Assembly: GCA_017979445.1 (NCBI GenBank)
Contig: CM030707.1
Coordinates: 23,690,586 to 23,754,585, forward strand
Length of the DNA: 64,000 bases
DNA from: Akebia trifoliata
Lineage: Eukaryota > Streptophyta > Magnoliopsida > Ranunculales > Lardizabalaceae
Reading direction: 5' to 3'
A model generated the notes under the pieces. It saw nothing but the letters and a program-made list of their open reading frames with translations. It was not told the DNA's origin and made no database searches. How positions within the stretch are numbered: position 1 is the stretch's first letter; the number at the start of each line of letters is the position of its first letter. The position numbers were made by a program, and so were the translations under genes. Below, piece by piece: positions 45,763 to 57,366 of this stretch.

Positions 45763-46983
45763 TTGGAAAAACAAAAATTCCTGGAAGAAGCATCAAGGAA
45801 GGAACGACAAACCCTACTAAGATTAGCATCTCAATTCATCCTGTGCGCAGGAAGTTTATACAAAAGGTCTTATGATGGGATTCATCTGTCGTGTGTTGAT
45901 AAAGATCAAGCTGAACAGATAATGGTTGAACTACATTCAGGAGAATGCGGGCCACATATGAGTGGGAAAATGTTAGCTAAGAAGATTATGAGACAAGGAT
46001 ACTATTGGCCCACGATGGAAACGGATTGTCATCACATGGTCAAAACCTGTCATAAGTGTCAAATACATGCGAACCTTATACATGTGCCACCATCTCAATT
46101 AGTGGGTCTGACTTCACCATGGCCATTCTCAGTCTAGGGAATTAACATTATTGGTAAAATATCGCCTAAGGCATCAAACGGGCACGAATACATTCTAGTT
46201 GCCATCGATTATTTTACCAAATGGGTCGAAGCTGCCTCTTATGTTGTCCTCACTAAGTCTCAAGTTGCAAAGTTTATTCAAACGAACATCATCAGTCGAT
46301 ACGGGGTACCTTCGGAGTTGATCTCCGATAACGGGTCACACTTTAAAGCTGAGGTTATCAAATTGTGTTCAAAGTTCAAAATCTCACACCATAAATCATC
46401 TCTTTACCGCCCTCAGACTAATGGAGTAGTCGAAGCAGCTAATAAGAATATTAAGACTATCCTCAGAAAAATGTGTCAATCACATCGAGATTGGTCAGAA
46501 AAACTACCATTTGCATTATGGGCATATCGAACCTCAATTTGATCCTCCTCCGGAGTTACTCCCTACTCCTTAGTGTATGGCATGGAAGCAGTCTTGCCAG
46601 TTGAAATGGAGATTCCGTCTCTCAGGATTTTGTTAGAAAGTCAGTTGTCAGAAGCAGATTGGGTTCGTCAACGGTATGAAGAGTTGAATTTGATCGAGAA
46701 AAAATGACTAAGAGCGTTGTACCACGTGCAAGCTTATCAAAGAAGAGTCGCCCACGCATTTGACAAAAAGATCAAGGCCCGTCACTTACAAGTCGGGGAT
46801 TTAGTACTCAAAGATAACAGGGCATCTATTTTTGACCCTAGAGGGAAGTTCAAACCAAATTGGGGAGGTCCGTTCATTGTCAAGGAAATATTACCAGGAA
46901 AAGCTGTCAGGCTTCAAGATCATGATGAAATCGAATTACCAGAACCAACCAACCTTGACCAAATCAAACGGTATTACATTTAA
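45763..46983 (+). pseudogene. Element C integrase
   Basis: The HHCC zinc finger is complete (ELHSGECGPHMSGKML, CHKCQIHANL). The core follows a TAG where A has Trp, and the first catalytic Asp is Asn (GINIIG; A has RIDII). LISDNGSHFKAEV and GVVEAANKNIKT keep the second Asp and the Glu. Another stop follows WAYRTSI near 46540 and one lies near 46704. The C-terminal domain (RHLQVGDLVLKDNR, GGPFIVKEILPGKAVRLQD) ends NLDQIKRYYI at 46983. There is no chromodomain, as expected for Tat. Confidence 0.9.
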
Positions 46984-47499
46984 GGAGGTCATCTTTGGCC
47001 GAATAAATCCTCACATTATCCAGTTACCCAGTTCAATATAGCCTTTCTCAACCCCTTTGCAGCCTTTTCAAAAATAAAAATTATGCCTTTTTCTTTCTGA
47101 GCCCGTTCACCTAACCTAGGGGAAGGAAAAATTTGAACTACGTTTTGGTCTGATCCCAAAAATCTAGGGTACGTAGGCAACCTGAGAAGTTACTTCGGGC
47201 CCGACCACATCAAAAAAAAATCTCTATTTCCCCACACAATAAAAAATCAAGAAAAATTCAAAAGAAAGAAAAATATCTTCAAAATGGGGAAGAAAATTTA
47301 AAGCAATTTAAATGAAATGCCACACAAGGGGCATTTGGGTTTTTGAGCCTCAAAATTCCTTTCTTTTCATACCTAGTCCTAAGCTTACCTATAAAAGTCC
47401 GTCTAAGTACCGTGCAAAAAGTCAAAGAAGATAGCAAAGCATGATCAGACAGCAACTCCAGAAGTTCAGACAGGAAGAAAAGAAAAAGAAGAAAAAAGG

Positions 47500-47770
47500 C
47501 ATGTTAGGTTGAAAATCCCAAAAGGGCGACTTAGGCAAAAATTAAGGCACGCTCGCAAGGTTGAAAATCTGAAAGGACAACTTTGGCAACAATTAGAGCA
47601 AAGAAAAAAAGAAAAGCTCGCTAGATTGAAAACCTGAAAAGGCGATCTAGGCAAAAGTTAGAGCAAGCTCGATAGATTGAAAATCTGAAAAGACGATCTA
47701 GGCAAAAGTTAGAGCAAGCTCGATAGATTGAAAACCTGAAAAGTCAATCTAGACAAAAGTTAGAGTAACA
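47500..47770 (+). repeat. 51-bp tandem repeats in element C 3' region
   Basis: About five units. The last ones start gctcgatagattgaaaatct at 47667 and 47718, exactly 51 bp apart, and each holds gatctaggcaaaagttagag. First units are longer and more diverged. Confidence 0.85.
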
Positions 47771-48607
47771 AAGAAAAAATAGAAAAAGATCCCAAGCTGA
47801 GAGTAGTCCAAGCTGAAACATCAGAAATCCGAATAATCAAGTTCAATACTTAGCTTAAACCAGGCATAGACTCAGAAGCCACAAGTTCTTGTCTACGATC
47901 GATCTGAAAATGTTTACTTCCCCAAGTGAACCAAGGGAGATAAGGGTGAATTCTATGATGAGTCTTGGAAGGAAATAATTTTGTTCTCTTGAGCCTGACT
48001 CAAAACCTTCAATAAATTTAATCAAAATTGAAAGTTAAGTCTTTATTGCGCTTGTGGTAATCAAATATTTCAAACCTTCATACAAGGGGCATTTTCTTTC
48101 TTCTTTAATGTAACTTTTCCCCCTTATACTAGGGGCATTTTTTTTATGATGTGTTCAATTATTTTCAAGGCCATGTTCATTGTCAAACTAGGGGCATTTT
48201 GTTTTTGAGCAATGTTAATCCTAAAAAAATAATGGGAACCCCAAACTTAAGGTTACCCTCTTGATAACAGTTTTTCGAAAAATCTTTGAGGTTCAAAAGA
48301 AATAAAAACTCAGGTTTTAAATTCATGAAACTTTTTTGGATAAAACCTTGAGGTTCAAACAGAAGAACTTCAGATCTCACCTTTGACTGTGCCCAGAGAT
48401 TAACTAATAATTCATTTACCTAGAGTAGGAGATATGGCATTCTTTCGTTCCTAGATTCCTTTCCAGATCCAATCATTTTTGGATTCGATCATTTCTCTTC
48501 CAGATTCAGTATCTTCTAGATTTATTTGTTCTCCGATTCATGCTAATCAGTCTTCTCCAAATTCATTCATTATTTCCTAAAATTCCTTCATTCCTCTGCT
48601 AGTTTTG

Positions 48608-49221
48608 CTCAGTTGCCGCCAAGGGTTAACTTGGATTTTACTCAGTTGCCGTCAAGGGTTATCTTGGATTTTGCTCAGTTACCGCCAAGGGTTAACTTGG
48701 AGTTTGCTCAATTGCCGCCAAGGGTTATCTTAGATTTTGCTCAATTACCGCCAAGGGTCATCTTGGATTTTGCTCAGTTGCCGCCAAGGGTTAACTTGGA
48801 TTTTGCTCAGTTGCCGCCAAGGGTTATCTTGGATTTTGCTCAGATGCCGCCAAGGGTTATCTTGGATTTTGCTCAGTTACCGCCAAGGGTTATCTTGGAT
48901 TTTGCTCAGTTGCCGCCAAGGGTTATCTTGGATTTTGCTCAGATGCCGCCAAGGGTTATCTTGGATTTTGCTCAGTTGCCGCCAATGGTTAATTTGGATT
49001 TTGCTCAGTTTCGGCCAAGGGTTATCTTGGATTTTGCTCAGTTGCCGCCAAGGGTTATCTTGGATTTTGCTCAGATTCCGCCAAGGGTTATCTTGGATTT
49101 TGCTCAGATGCTGCCAAGGGTTATCTTGGATTTTGCTCAGTTGCCACCAAGGGTTAACTTAGATTTTGCTCAGTTGCCGCCAAGGGTTATCTTGGATTTT
49201 GCTCAGTTACCGCCGAGGGTT
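48608..49221 (+). repeat. 33-bp minisatellite in element C 3' region, 18 copies
   Basis: The unit cagttgccgccaagggttat plus cttggattttgct is repeated about 18.5 times. Because 33 is a multiple of three and the unit lacks stops in more than one frame, it produces long artificial frames (LPPRVILDFAQ in one, a CRQGLSWILLS type in another). No ATG opens the longest frame. Most copies differ at one to three positions, so expansion was fairly recent. The G+C of the array is well above the surrounding sequence. Confidence 0.95.
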
Positions 49222-49622
49222 CTCTCGAAATTATGCTCAGTTTATACTCAATTTATGCTCAGATTATGCTCAAATTATACTCGGCTTATGCTCAATTTAT
49301 ACTCAAATTATGCTCAGATTTTACTCAGTTCCAACTTAAACTCTTTGAAATTTACCACAAATTTTAAATCACACACTTGCACAGTTGTTACATCAGTCAA
49401 GGAGAATTTTCTAAAATTCAAGGATCTGACACCATCAGTGAGAGTTTGCGCTCAAGGACTTGACAATTTTTTAGTTCAGGGAGAGTTTTACCCTTAAGGA
49501 TCCGAACACCTTGACGAATTGTTAAATCAGGCTGCAAAATGAACTGTCACTATCTTTGGCATTCCGATATCGCACTATCTACCAAAATAGATTTGCTATC
49601 TAGTTTGCTTCAACCCTCTGCC

Positions 49623-49635
49623 AAAAAGGGGCATC
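49623..49635 (+). promoter_or_regulatory. Element C polypurine tract
   Basis: AAAAAGGGGC followed by ATC and the 3' LTR, equivalent to AAAGAGGGGC in A and B. Confidence 0.8.
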
Positions 49636-51367
49636 TGTAGACATCCCATTTTTGCACTCGCCTGATTAATCAACTCGTCAACCCGATCGCAATGATTCCA
49701 ATTGATGGATGTTATTTCCATTATTTTATTTTGTTACCAGAAATGTTTCAGAAATCCGAATGAGGTATCTCGAACTGACAAAACCTTAGAAACCATGCTA
49801 CGCTAGGAAAATACGACTCCAGAAACATAAAAATCATCATCTTGCAGACCTAAAAAGAAGCTTCACGATAAAAATCACTAAAAATTGATCAAATTACCAA
49901 AATACCCCTAACATCAAAACAACCCTAGAGCCTACATTACGATTAGAAAAATCCTTTCAAACACATAAAATAACAAATTGAAACCAAATAAATCATTTTG
50001 TCAATTTTCACAGAATTTGACAAAATTACGAAAATGCCCCTCATAAAGTTCACAACCATTTCACCCAAAAAATTTCATAAATAACAAAAACTAATATTTC
50101 CATTGAATTCCTTAAAAAAATCGATTCTAAAACATCCAAGAACATTAAAAACCGACTTAAAACGTGAAAAGTCCTCTTCGGGGGTAAAACGGTAATTTCA
50201 CAATTTTCATAATTAAAATTTTCGAAATTAATAAATAAAATATTAAATAATTAAAGTGAAATATTAATGAAATTAATTTAAAATTTTGAATTAAAGAAAT
50301 CGATCAATCGGACTTTCAAGTAAAATTGTTGAGGGTTCGTGAGATATTTCTTTAAGGACCCCTCCATTTGGGGGTCCAAAGAATTAAAGATATAATAGAG
50401 GGGGTTCTCCAAAAATTTAAAGTCAATCAAGCAAGACTAAGGTCAAGGTATTAAAGTCAATCAAGTGAGACTAAAGTCAATTAAGCAAGACTGAAGTCAA
50501 GATATTAAAAGTCAATCAATTAAGACTAAAGTCAAAATATTAAAAGTCAATCAAATAAGACCAAAAGTCAAAATCATAATAGAATTCTAATTAAATAATA
50601 ACTCTATCTAATAGAGTTCTAACTAAAAAATAATTCTACCTAAAATAATTCTAATTAAAACACAATTCTACCAAAACAATTCTAACTAAAACACAACTCT
50701 AACTAAAAGAACTCTAATTAAATACTAACTCTATCCAAATCAACCCTTAAAAAGTTCTATAAATAGAGGTGCTCACACCCTATTTTCGTATCAAATCATA
50801 AACCCTAAGAGAAGTAGGTCTAAAAGCCCCCCTAGCCTCCCATAAACCCTAGTTTTAGAGTCCCAACTCCTTACCTAACATCCCTCCTTCAATTTTAGCC
50901 TAAAGAACACCTAAAAGCCCTCCAAAAACGCTTCAAAATCCATAATAAACTCGAAGAGTCCAGATCCAAAAATAAGGAGATACCTTGCCTCGGAAATCCG
51001 AAATCAAATCCGGAGACAGAACAAAGCAAGGGAGTATGGTACAAAGAGCTATTTTTGTCGGATCTGAGGGAACAAAGTCTTTGCTATCGGAAAGGTATAA
51101 CTTTTTTTATTTATTTTTATCTAGGTTTTTAGCAATGTAATTTATTTGGAAAGTTAGTAGAGACCGGCTTTGGCCAGGCGGGGTTGGTGCCTAACACCTT
51201 CCAACCCCGTAACATGATCCCCGAATTCAATTTTTTCTATTTTAGATTAGTCATTTATCTATTTAGAGTCATTGAACGGTTCCTAGACCGTAATAACTAG
51301 GTGGTGACTCCCAAACCTCAAGGATCAAAAGTGGATCCGCGCACCCCGCGGATCGAGGACGCTTTCA
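49636..51367 (+). repeat. Element C 3' LTR
   Basis: TGTAGACATCCC...GGACGCTTTCA, 1732 bp, with TATA box at 50757-50766, W-box-like array near 50420-50575, and the complete terminal hairpin GGGGTTGG (51180-51187) / CCAACCCC (51201-51208). Confidence 0.93.
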
Positions 51368-52217
51368 ACTTCGTACTGTTCTGGGATCAAATTAGGATGG
51401 TAAAAGGATGTTTCCTCTTGTCCAATTACACGAACATAATGGGATCCTTTGGTTCATAGAACAGGGGGATCAGTCATCCACCAAGGACATCTCAAACCGA
51501 TATGACGGGTAAGGCGAGAGTCTAACCATTTGCTCCAAGCCTGGACTGAGTTGTGACGCACTAACAGGTTTCTTTTGAAAAAGTATTCTGGCTCATACTC
51601 GAGGTTTGAAGGAACATCTACAATTTTGATATGGTCATAAAACCACATGTAGAGTAAGTAGGGCTTCCTTTGAAACTTTCTCGCTCACCATTTTTTATGG
51701 CATCTAATCTTAAGAAAGTTTCAACTTGGATAAGAGGTACAGGGTTGGCTTTCTCTGAAAGTTGAGAGGCTATATCTATAAATAACTCAGGGATAGTTTG
51801 GCCATCACTCTCGGAAGTCAGCATGTATTGGGCTAGGATTCCTAGGCACAATTGATAGTCTCCAGTGGCTCGCCAGGCTTCTGGTTTTACATTGACGGGA
51901 TGACTGCGGGAGCGATATGGGCTCAGTAAAGATACTAAGTCCAATTTCCCGTTATGGACTAGAGCCTTGGCTTCCTCCTTCAAAATGATCAGTCCAGTGG
52001 CAAGGGCACCAGAATATCCGATTTTCAATGAGGGCCTGACTAGAGGTCATGAAGTAAATATCCCTATGATGCCACAATAATCCTCGTGAGTGGGGCACAA
52101 GTGCATATGTCCTATATGGAATATCTAAAGGTAGGGGTTTCAGCACTTAGCCATAGTATGTAACATGACGGCTGTTTTGACTAACTGGTCAATCGGGTTA
52201 TTGCCTGTGACTAGCAT
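51368..52217 (-). pseudogene. Element A ORF1, N-terminal part
   Basis: The minus strand starts at ATG 52217-52215, as in C, and contains LHTMAK, KIGYSGALATGLIILKEEAK, SRSHPVNVKPEAWRATGDYQ, LGILAQYMLTSESDGQTIPE and VRHNSVQAWSKWLDSRLTRH. Stops and frameshifts occur near 52150, 51620 and 51455. It is interrupted at 51368 by element C, whose right target duplication (51368-51372) is shared with the start of the remaining ORF1 at 33846. Confidence 0.85.
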
Positions 52218-53989
52218 CCTGGTTTGACACAAAATGGTATTTTAGTTCCAAGGTCCATGAAAAATTACTTTTCTTTTGAAAAATCTTGTTCTTATGGAAA
52301 ATATTTTCTGAAAATTACTTTTTCTCGAAAAACATTTTTTCTTAGGGGGCACTTCTTTTGGGAAAACACTTTTTCTGAAAAATACTTTCCTTTTGTAAAG
52401 CATTTTTCTTCTTTGAAAATGGGTTGAAACCCGAATTTAGAAAAGAATTTGATTTCTATTTTGATCCAAATGGTCCGGCCCATCATGATTGTTGGATCGA
52501 GATGGACTGGGTCATTGTAAAAGATGGATTCTTTATTGGGTTGGTGCACCTATTTTAATCAGGTAAAACAAAAACTTGAGGACAACTATAAGTTCTGATC
52601 TACACATTCATCATTCACATTAGTCACATACATTCATCAATCATAAGGTCCCATTCAATGAACAACCCAGGAACACCCACGATAAGTTCAAGTCGTGACC
52701 TACAGGGAAGATTTCTAGACTCTAAACTTACTACGTGCAATGCATTTTTATCTGGCCACTCTTGCCCAAGTACACCTATATACCTCTCGAGCGTACTCAA
52801 TCAGACGGTACGTGGTGACTTGGTTTGATATACCGTATAGGTGATAATCAAAAACTCCAACTCACTTCTCTGATGCCAAAAATAGCCAGTTTGATCCCCA
52901 GTTGAGAGGTGGCGCACGATGCTGAGCAAGGGCCCACTTAAATACCTCTCATCTAGAATAGACGTAGCCTATCCCCCTCGTACAGTAGGGTACAGCAGGA
53001 CAGGATCTCGCTTAGGCACCGATTTTGACCAAGAAATGCAATTAATGTACTTGGATTATCTTTGATATACCTACGGGTACGAGTCAAAAGTTGTAGCTTT
53101 CATAAATGGTTTGGCATCCCACGAGGGGACCGACCACGTACTAGTACTACGTTGGCAAACGAGACATGTGACTGTGTGGCTTACAATAGGTCAAAGGCTC
53201 AGGTCGCTCCAGCTTGGGTGCATCGATATACCTTTCAGAATCACCTAATCAGACGGTACTGATGCCCCAGTTTGATATACCCTAAGGTACGTGACTGGAG
53301 TTGTGGTTTTCATGAATGACATCGCATCGCCGAAGAGACCGGGCCACGCACTAGTGCCACGTTGGCTATATTGGGACATGCAAGCGTGTAAAACAGTAAA
53401 TGTGCATGTAGTAAGTGCAAAACAAGGTGGGGTGTGCCTGGGGCCTTTTCCAAACAAGTGGGCCCATGGGTCCAATTAAACCAATCATTATAACATGAAT
53501 CACATGAATATTTAATCAACTCAAACACCATTCCAATCACATAATTGAAGATAAGCATATCAAACATATATCAATGTTAGAAGCAAGCATTTAATCTGAA
53601 ATATTTCTTTATGTGTTTCAATCAAGGATTATTTTGGATGGTCCAAAATAATTTAGAATTTCAAAGCACATTGAATTGAGGATAAATGGATAATCGTTAG
53701 GATAGAGATTTTAAAATCAAATAACCCCCTTTAAATAAAATAAAAAAAAACAAAGTCCTAATAAAAATTTAGCACACAAGTAGATCGTTATTGACATATC
53801 ATCTTTTACTAGTGTCACCCCAATTTCCATGTAAATCATTAACAAATTACTATAATTAAGGTGACATTAGAACAATTGGTGTGTCAATAACAACTCACAA
53901 ATAATCCATAATCATTCTCTATTTAATCATATAGTGGGTTGTTAGTCTTAACTCTAAGTAACAGAAAAAACGAGGGAAAAAATCACTTA
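52218..53989 (-). other. Element A leader, part next to ORF1
   Basis: No gene. It contains the duplicated module (about 52700-53480, copies 210 bp apart at 53151 and 53361) and inverted repeat arm 2 (53610-53665), both conserved in B and C. The part from about 53700 to 53989 is AT-rich and diverged. Confidence 0.7.
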
Positions 53990-54616
53990 TTGTTCTTTAC
54001 AGAAGCCAGCTTCAGCTCCAGAAGCTGGCTTCTTGAAGAAGCAGAAGCCCAGAGCCTGAAAAGTCATATTCGGCAGAAGCTTATTCGTTACAGAAACACA
54101 GAAGCCAGAAAAGCCTGTTCGTTTTACAGGTTTTTTATTGCTGGATTATGGTAAAATGACTAGAATACCCTTAATATTGATAATGCACAAAAAAATAACC
54201 AGAATACAATAAATATATAATTATACTAATATATATAATCAATTTATATTAAAAAATGATTAAAATAATTATTTTCAATTTAAATAAATGTATAAATTTT
54301 ATGATTTTATTGAAATTTTGGCAGCACCTCTCTTAAAAATGGACATATGAAATTTTTCTAATAAAGAAAATACCTACATAATACACAATTTAATATCCAC
54401 ATAACATCCCATATATAATCTGACATTCACATAACATCTTATATACAATCTGACATCCACATAACATCACATACACAATCCGACATCCACATAATATCCC
54501 ATACACATTAACATTCAAACAAATACATATTATACGAAAGTCAAAAGTATTGCAATGTCATACAAAAAGAGAATTATAATTTTCATTAATAACAAATCTA
54601 AAATAGATCAAAGTTC

Positions 54617-56060
54617 TTAAGCTCTATCATAATGAGCATATAATGCATTAGTTATTCCACTCATTGTCCTCTCCATTGTAACACGAGATCGACGATCTAC
54701 AGACTCATTATTATTATCATGTTCAGATGCACCCCCTTCATCTTCCACAATTTGTTCTTCCTCGAAACGTAAAAAATTTTCATCTGCAATTGCATGCTTC
54801 CTTATGAAGTTATGGAGTGCCATACAAGTCAATGTAATATCTCATTGTGTTTGAAATTTGTAACGTGGCATTTACTTCAAAATTGTCCATTTGGATTTTA
54901 AAAATCCAAAACATCGCTCAATAGCATTCCTAAGTGAAGAATGCATATAGTTAAATAATTCTTTATCTGTTCTTGGCCTTGACTCTCTTTTAAAATCTTG
55001 TAAATGATATGTTGTACCCCGGTAAGGTACGAGGTAGCCTTCCATCAATGGATATCCAGAGTCGACTAAATAATATTTGTCTTGAAAAAAAAAAGACAAC
55101 CTATTAATAATGACATTTTTAATATTGTATTTTATCTTTATTTTAAAAAAAACTAACCTGGAGGAGGATGTGGAAATTGTAATGATGGCTTCGTAATAGT
55201 ATCGAAGAACACGCGAGAATCATTAGCTGATCCTTCCCATTCAGCTACGACATGTGTAAATGTCATATCAAAAGCACAAGTGGCCATAACATTTTGTGTT
55301 ATGCCTTTGTGTCCTCGAAATCTATTTTGATGCATGAACGAGATATCTGCACTGATGTGAGTCCCATCGATCGTCCCAACATAGTTCTTATATTTAAATA
55401 ATTCAAATATAAATAATTATATTTGACGTTATTATAAATAATGATAAATGAAAGAAATCATTGAGAAAATACCTTGAAATATGGCCAATATTTTTCATTG
55501 GTTCGTATATACATAGGGACTTCGTTGAGATTAGGAGGAACGATAAAAAATTTTGAAATTTCAATTAAGGCTCTAAGAACTACATGAAAATATTTGTTAA
55601 TAGTATCCAATGAATACCTAAAAGTAGCCCTCAGTACCCTATGCCTTTCATTGTGACCCATGGTATAGACAAACATTGCAATTTGTTCTTAGATCGAGAT
55701 CATCTTTTCGTCTTTTATCATACCCCTCCCTTCTAATATGTCACACAAATTTAGGAAAATATGTCGTTCCATCATAAATAAATCATTGCATGTGTTACCA
55801 AGTCCATTAATGATGTCACGTACATAATCTGCTCCAGTATAATAAAAATTCCTATGTGGTTCCCTATAAATAAAGGTGTCAACATATTGATATATCGGAA
55901 CAATGACACCTGTTACCAAAATATCTAACGACAAATCATCATCTATGGTATTCACGTCATTAACTTCATCATTATTGGACATATCATCGTCGGTTGACGT
56001 ACCATCATGGGTGAAAATATCATCATTGGATTCCATAAGTTTGTATAAGTACATAAGCAC
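54617..56060 (-). pseudogene. PIF/Harbinger transposase (DDE_4 type), three exons
   Basis: Exon 1 is 56060-55473, exon 2 55386-55158 and exon 3 55080 to about 54617. The introns (55472-55387, 86 bp; 55157-55081, 77 bp) begin GT and end AG, and splicing joins the reading frame with no gap. The catalytic set is VGTIDGTHIS (D), GSANDSRVF (D) and YYLVDSGYPLMEGYL (third acid). An upstream helix-turn-helix-like region (FVYTMGHNERHR) precedes it. Only three defects are seen: stops near 55691 in exon 1 and near 54871 and 54844 in exon 3, with no frameshift. It would cut and paste the element. It is a fairly recently disabled copy. Confidence 0.87.
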
Positions 56061-56499
56061 AAATTATTCATTTAAAACTATAACATTCAAATAATATAGA
56101 TAATAAAATAAACATATTTAACATTTACTACATAATGGACATTATCAATAGTATTCACCAACTAATGAACATATTACACAATCCAAGGAAAACATTAAAA
56201 AAATAGACAAGCATTGTCATACCACCATAGGGGTGGCATATAGTCATAACCATCAATGAAGGATGGCAATACAAAAAACATATTAAAACCACACAAAAAC
56301 ACATTAAAATCACACACTATTTAGAATGATAAACTCAAGCATCCTCCATTTTGCCATCCAACCACCCAACACGGAGTTCATTTATTTTCAACGTGCACCA
56401 AATTTACCTGTACTCCTTCATACTAAATAATTTTAATGCAAACCAATAACGATCACTATTAGGGAAGATTTATGTTGTTGCATCCAACAAATCAATACA

Positions 56500-57366
56500 C
56501 TCATTAATGCTACCAGATTGTGTAGGTGGTGGGGGTGTTCCACTACTCGCACTCGTCCTCGATGAAACTACTTCAACCAAATGCTCAATTTGTCGTCCCA
56601 ACATAACTGCATTCGTTATTTTTCTGTCATTTGGAATGTTGGAAATCTATGTTACTTTTAGATTTCATACGCGATGGTGCAATAAATGGAGGGATACCAT
56701 CACTATCAACATCAGGACTAATATCGACAGGTGGGGGTTGCGTTTCTTGAACAAATGCATCATCATCATCTTGAAGCTCGTGCTCAACTGCTCTAGATGA
56801 CTCAGTAGATGGATGCACACTAGGATTACAAGAGCTCGCAATATACTCTCTAGTATCATAAGTCCCTCCAAATAGTATATCCAACTCTTCAACATGTTCT
56901 AGTCCATCATAACACCATTGTGCATCAGTTTTATTTTTTTTACAAAATAAATAAACTTGTTTTATAAATTTGAATTGGTAAACGTGATATTTCTATTTGG
57001 TAATCTAATAAAAAATTACCTCCAACCAAGAGTTCCATCATTCATCACTCGCTAATACCTTATTGTTAATAGTATCGTAACCCACTCCAGTACATGTTTT
57101 TAATTTAATCCATCTAGCTTAAGTACCTTTTGTTTTATCCCAATGATTCTTATGTTGCTTCTTAGTGTAACTAAACCCCGTCGTTGTTTGAAATTACTTC
57201 ATTAGAGATGAATACCCTGATACATTCAATGAAGTACCGGGTCTTTTTCCTTTTTAACTAATTTCATACAGATATCAACCCAAATCTTATGAAGATAGGG
57301 TGTCCATCTTACGGAATCAATTTTTGATTATGTTTCTTTTGGTTCTGTTACTTTTTGTCTTGGCAT
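56500..57366 (-). pseudogene. Harbinger Myb/SANT-like protein
   Basis: From ATG 57366-57364 the minus strand gives VRWTPYLHKIWVDICMKLV, then a GFSYTKKQHKNHWDKTK-like block, ARWIKLKTCTGVGYDT and ASDE-W, the pattern of Myb/SANT-like DNA-binding domains (Myb_DNA-bind_3). A low-complexity tail follows (about 56884-56627, ELQDDDDAFVQETQPPPVDI). Stops and frame changes interrupt it. In Harbinger elements this second protein helps the transposase reach the nucleus and bind the ends. Confidence 0.75.

Larger units (their letters stand above)
46984..49635 (+). other. Element C 3' region between integrase and LTR
   Basis: 2.65 kb without a gene. It holds the conserved block at 47168-47205, degenerate 51-bp repeats at 47500-47770, four AGGGGCATT motifs (47327, 48085, 48131, 48190), the 33-bp minisatellite (48608-49221), a short atgctcaaattat-type array (49220-49330) and a conserved segment before the polypurine tract. 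Ogre elements are known for variable tandem repeats at this place. Confidence 0.8.
33847..51367 (+). mobile_element. Element C: full-length Ogre/Tat-type Ty3/gypsy retrotransposon
   Basis: LTRs are at 33847-35543 and 49636-51367, with flanking acatc (33842-33846) and acttc (51368-51372), a 5-bp duplication with one change. Length is 17.5 kb. Order: PBS, 3.3-kb leader, ORF1, gag, protease, G-patch, RT, gypsy RNase H, second RNase H, integrase, 2.6-kb 3' region with minisatellite, polypurine tract. ORF1 upstream of gag, two RNases H and a very long leader are diagnostic of the Tat/Ogre group. Several nonsense changes and lost catalytic residues show it is dead. LTRs differ at about 9 of the first 205 bases by eye. 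Confidence 0.95.

Noticed and set aside
48613..49497. A 294-codon protein of repeated LPPRVILDFAQ units
   Set aside because: It arises from a 33-bp tandem repeat without stops, has no ATG at its start, overlaps another long frame of the same repeat, and lies in the 3' untranslated region of element C.
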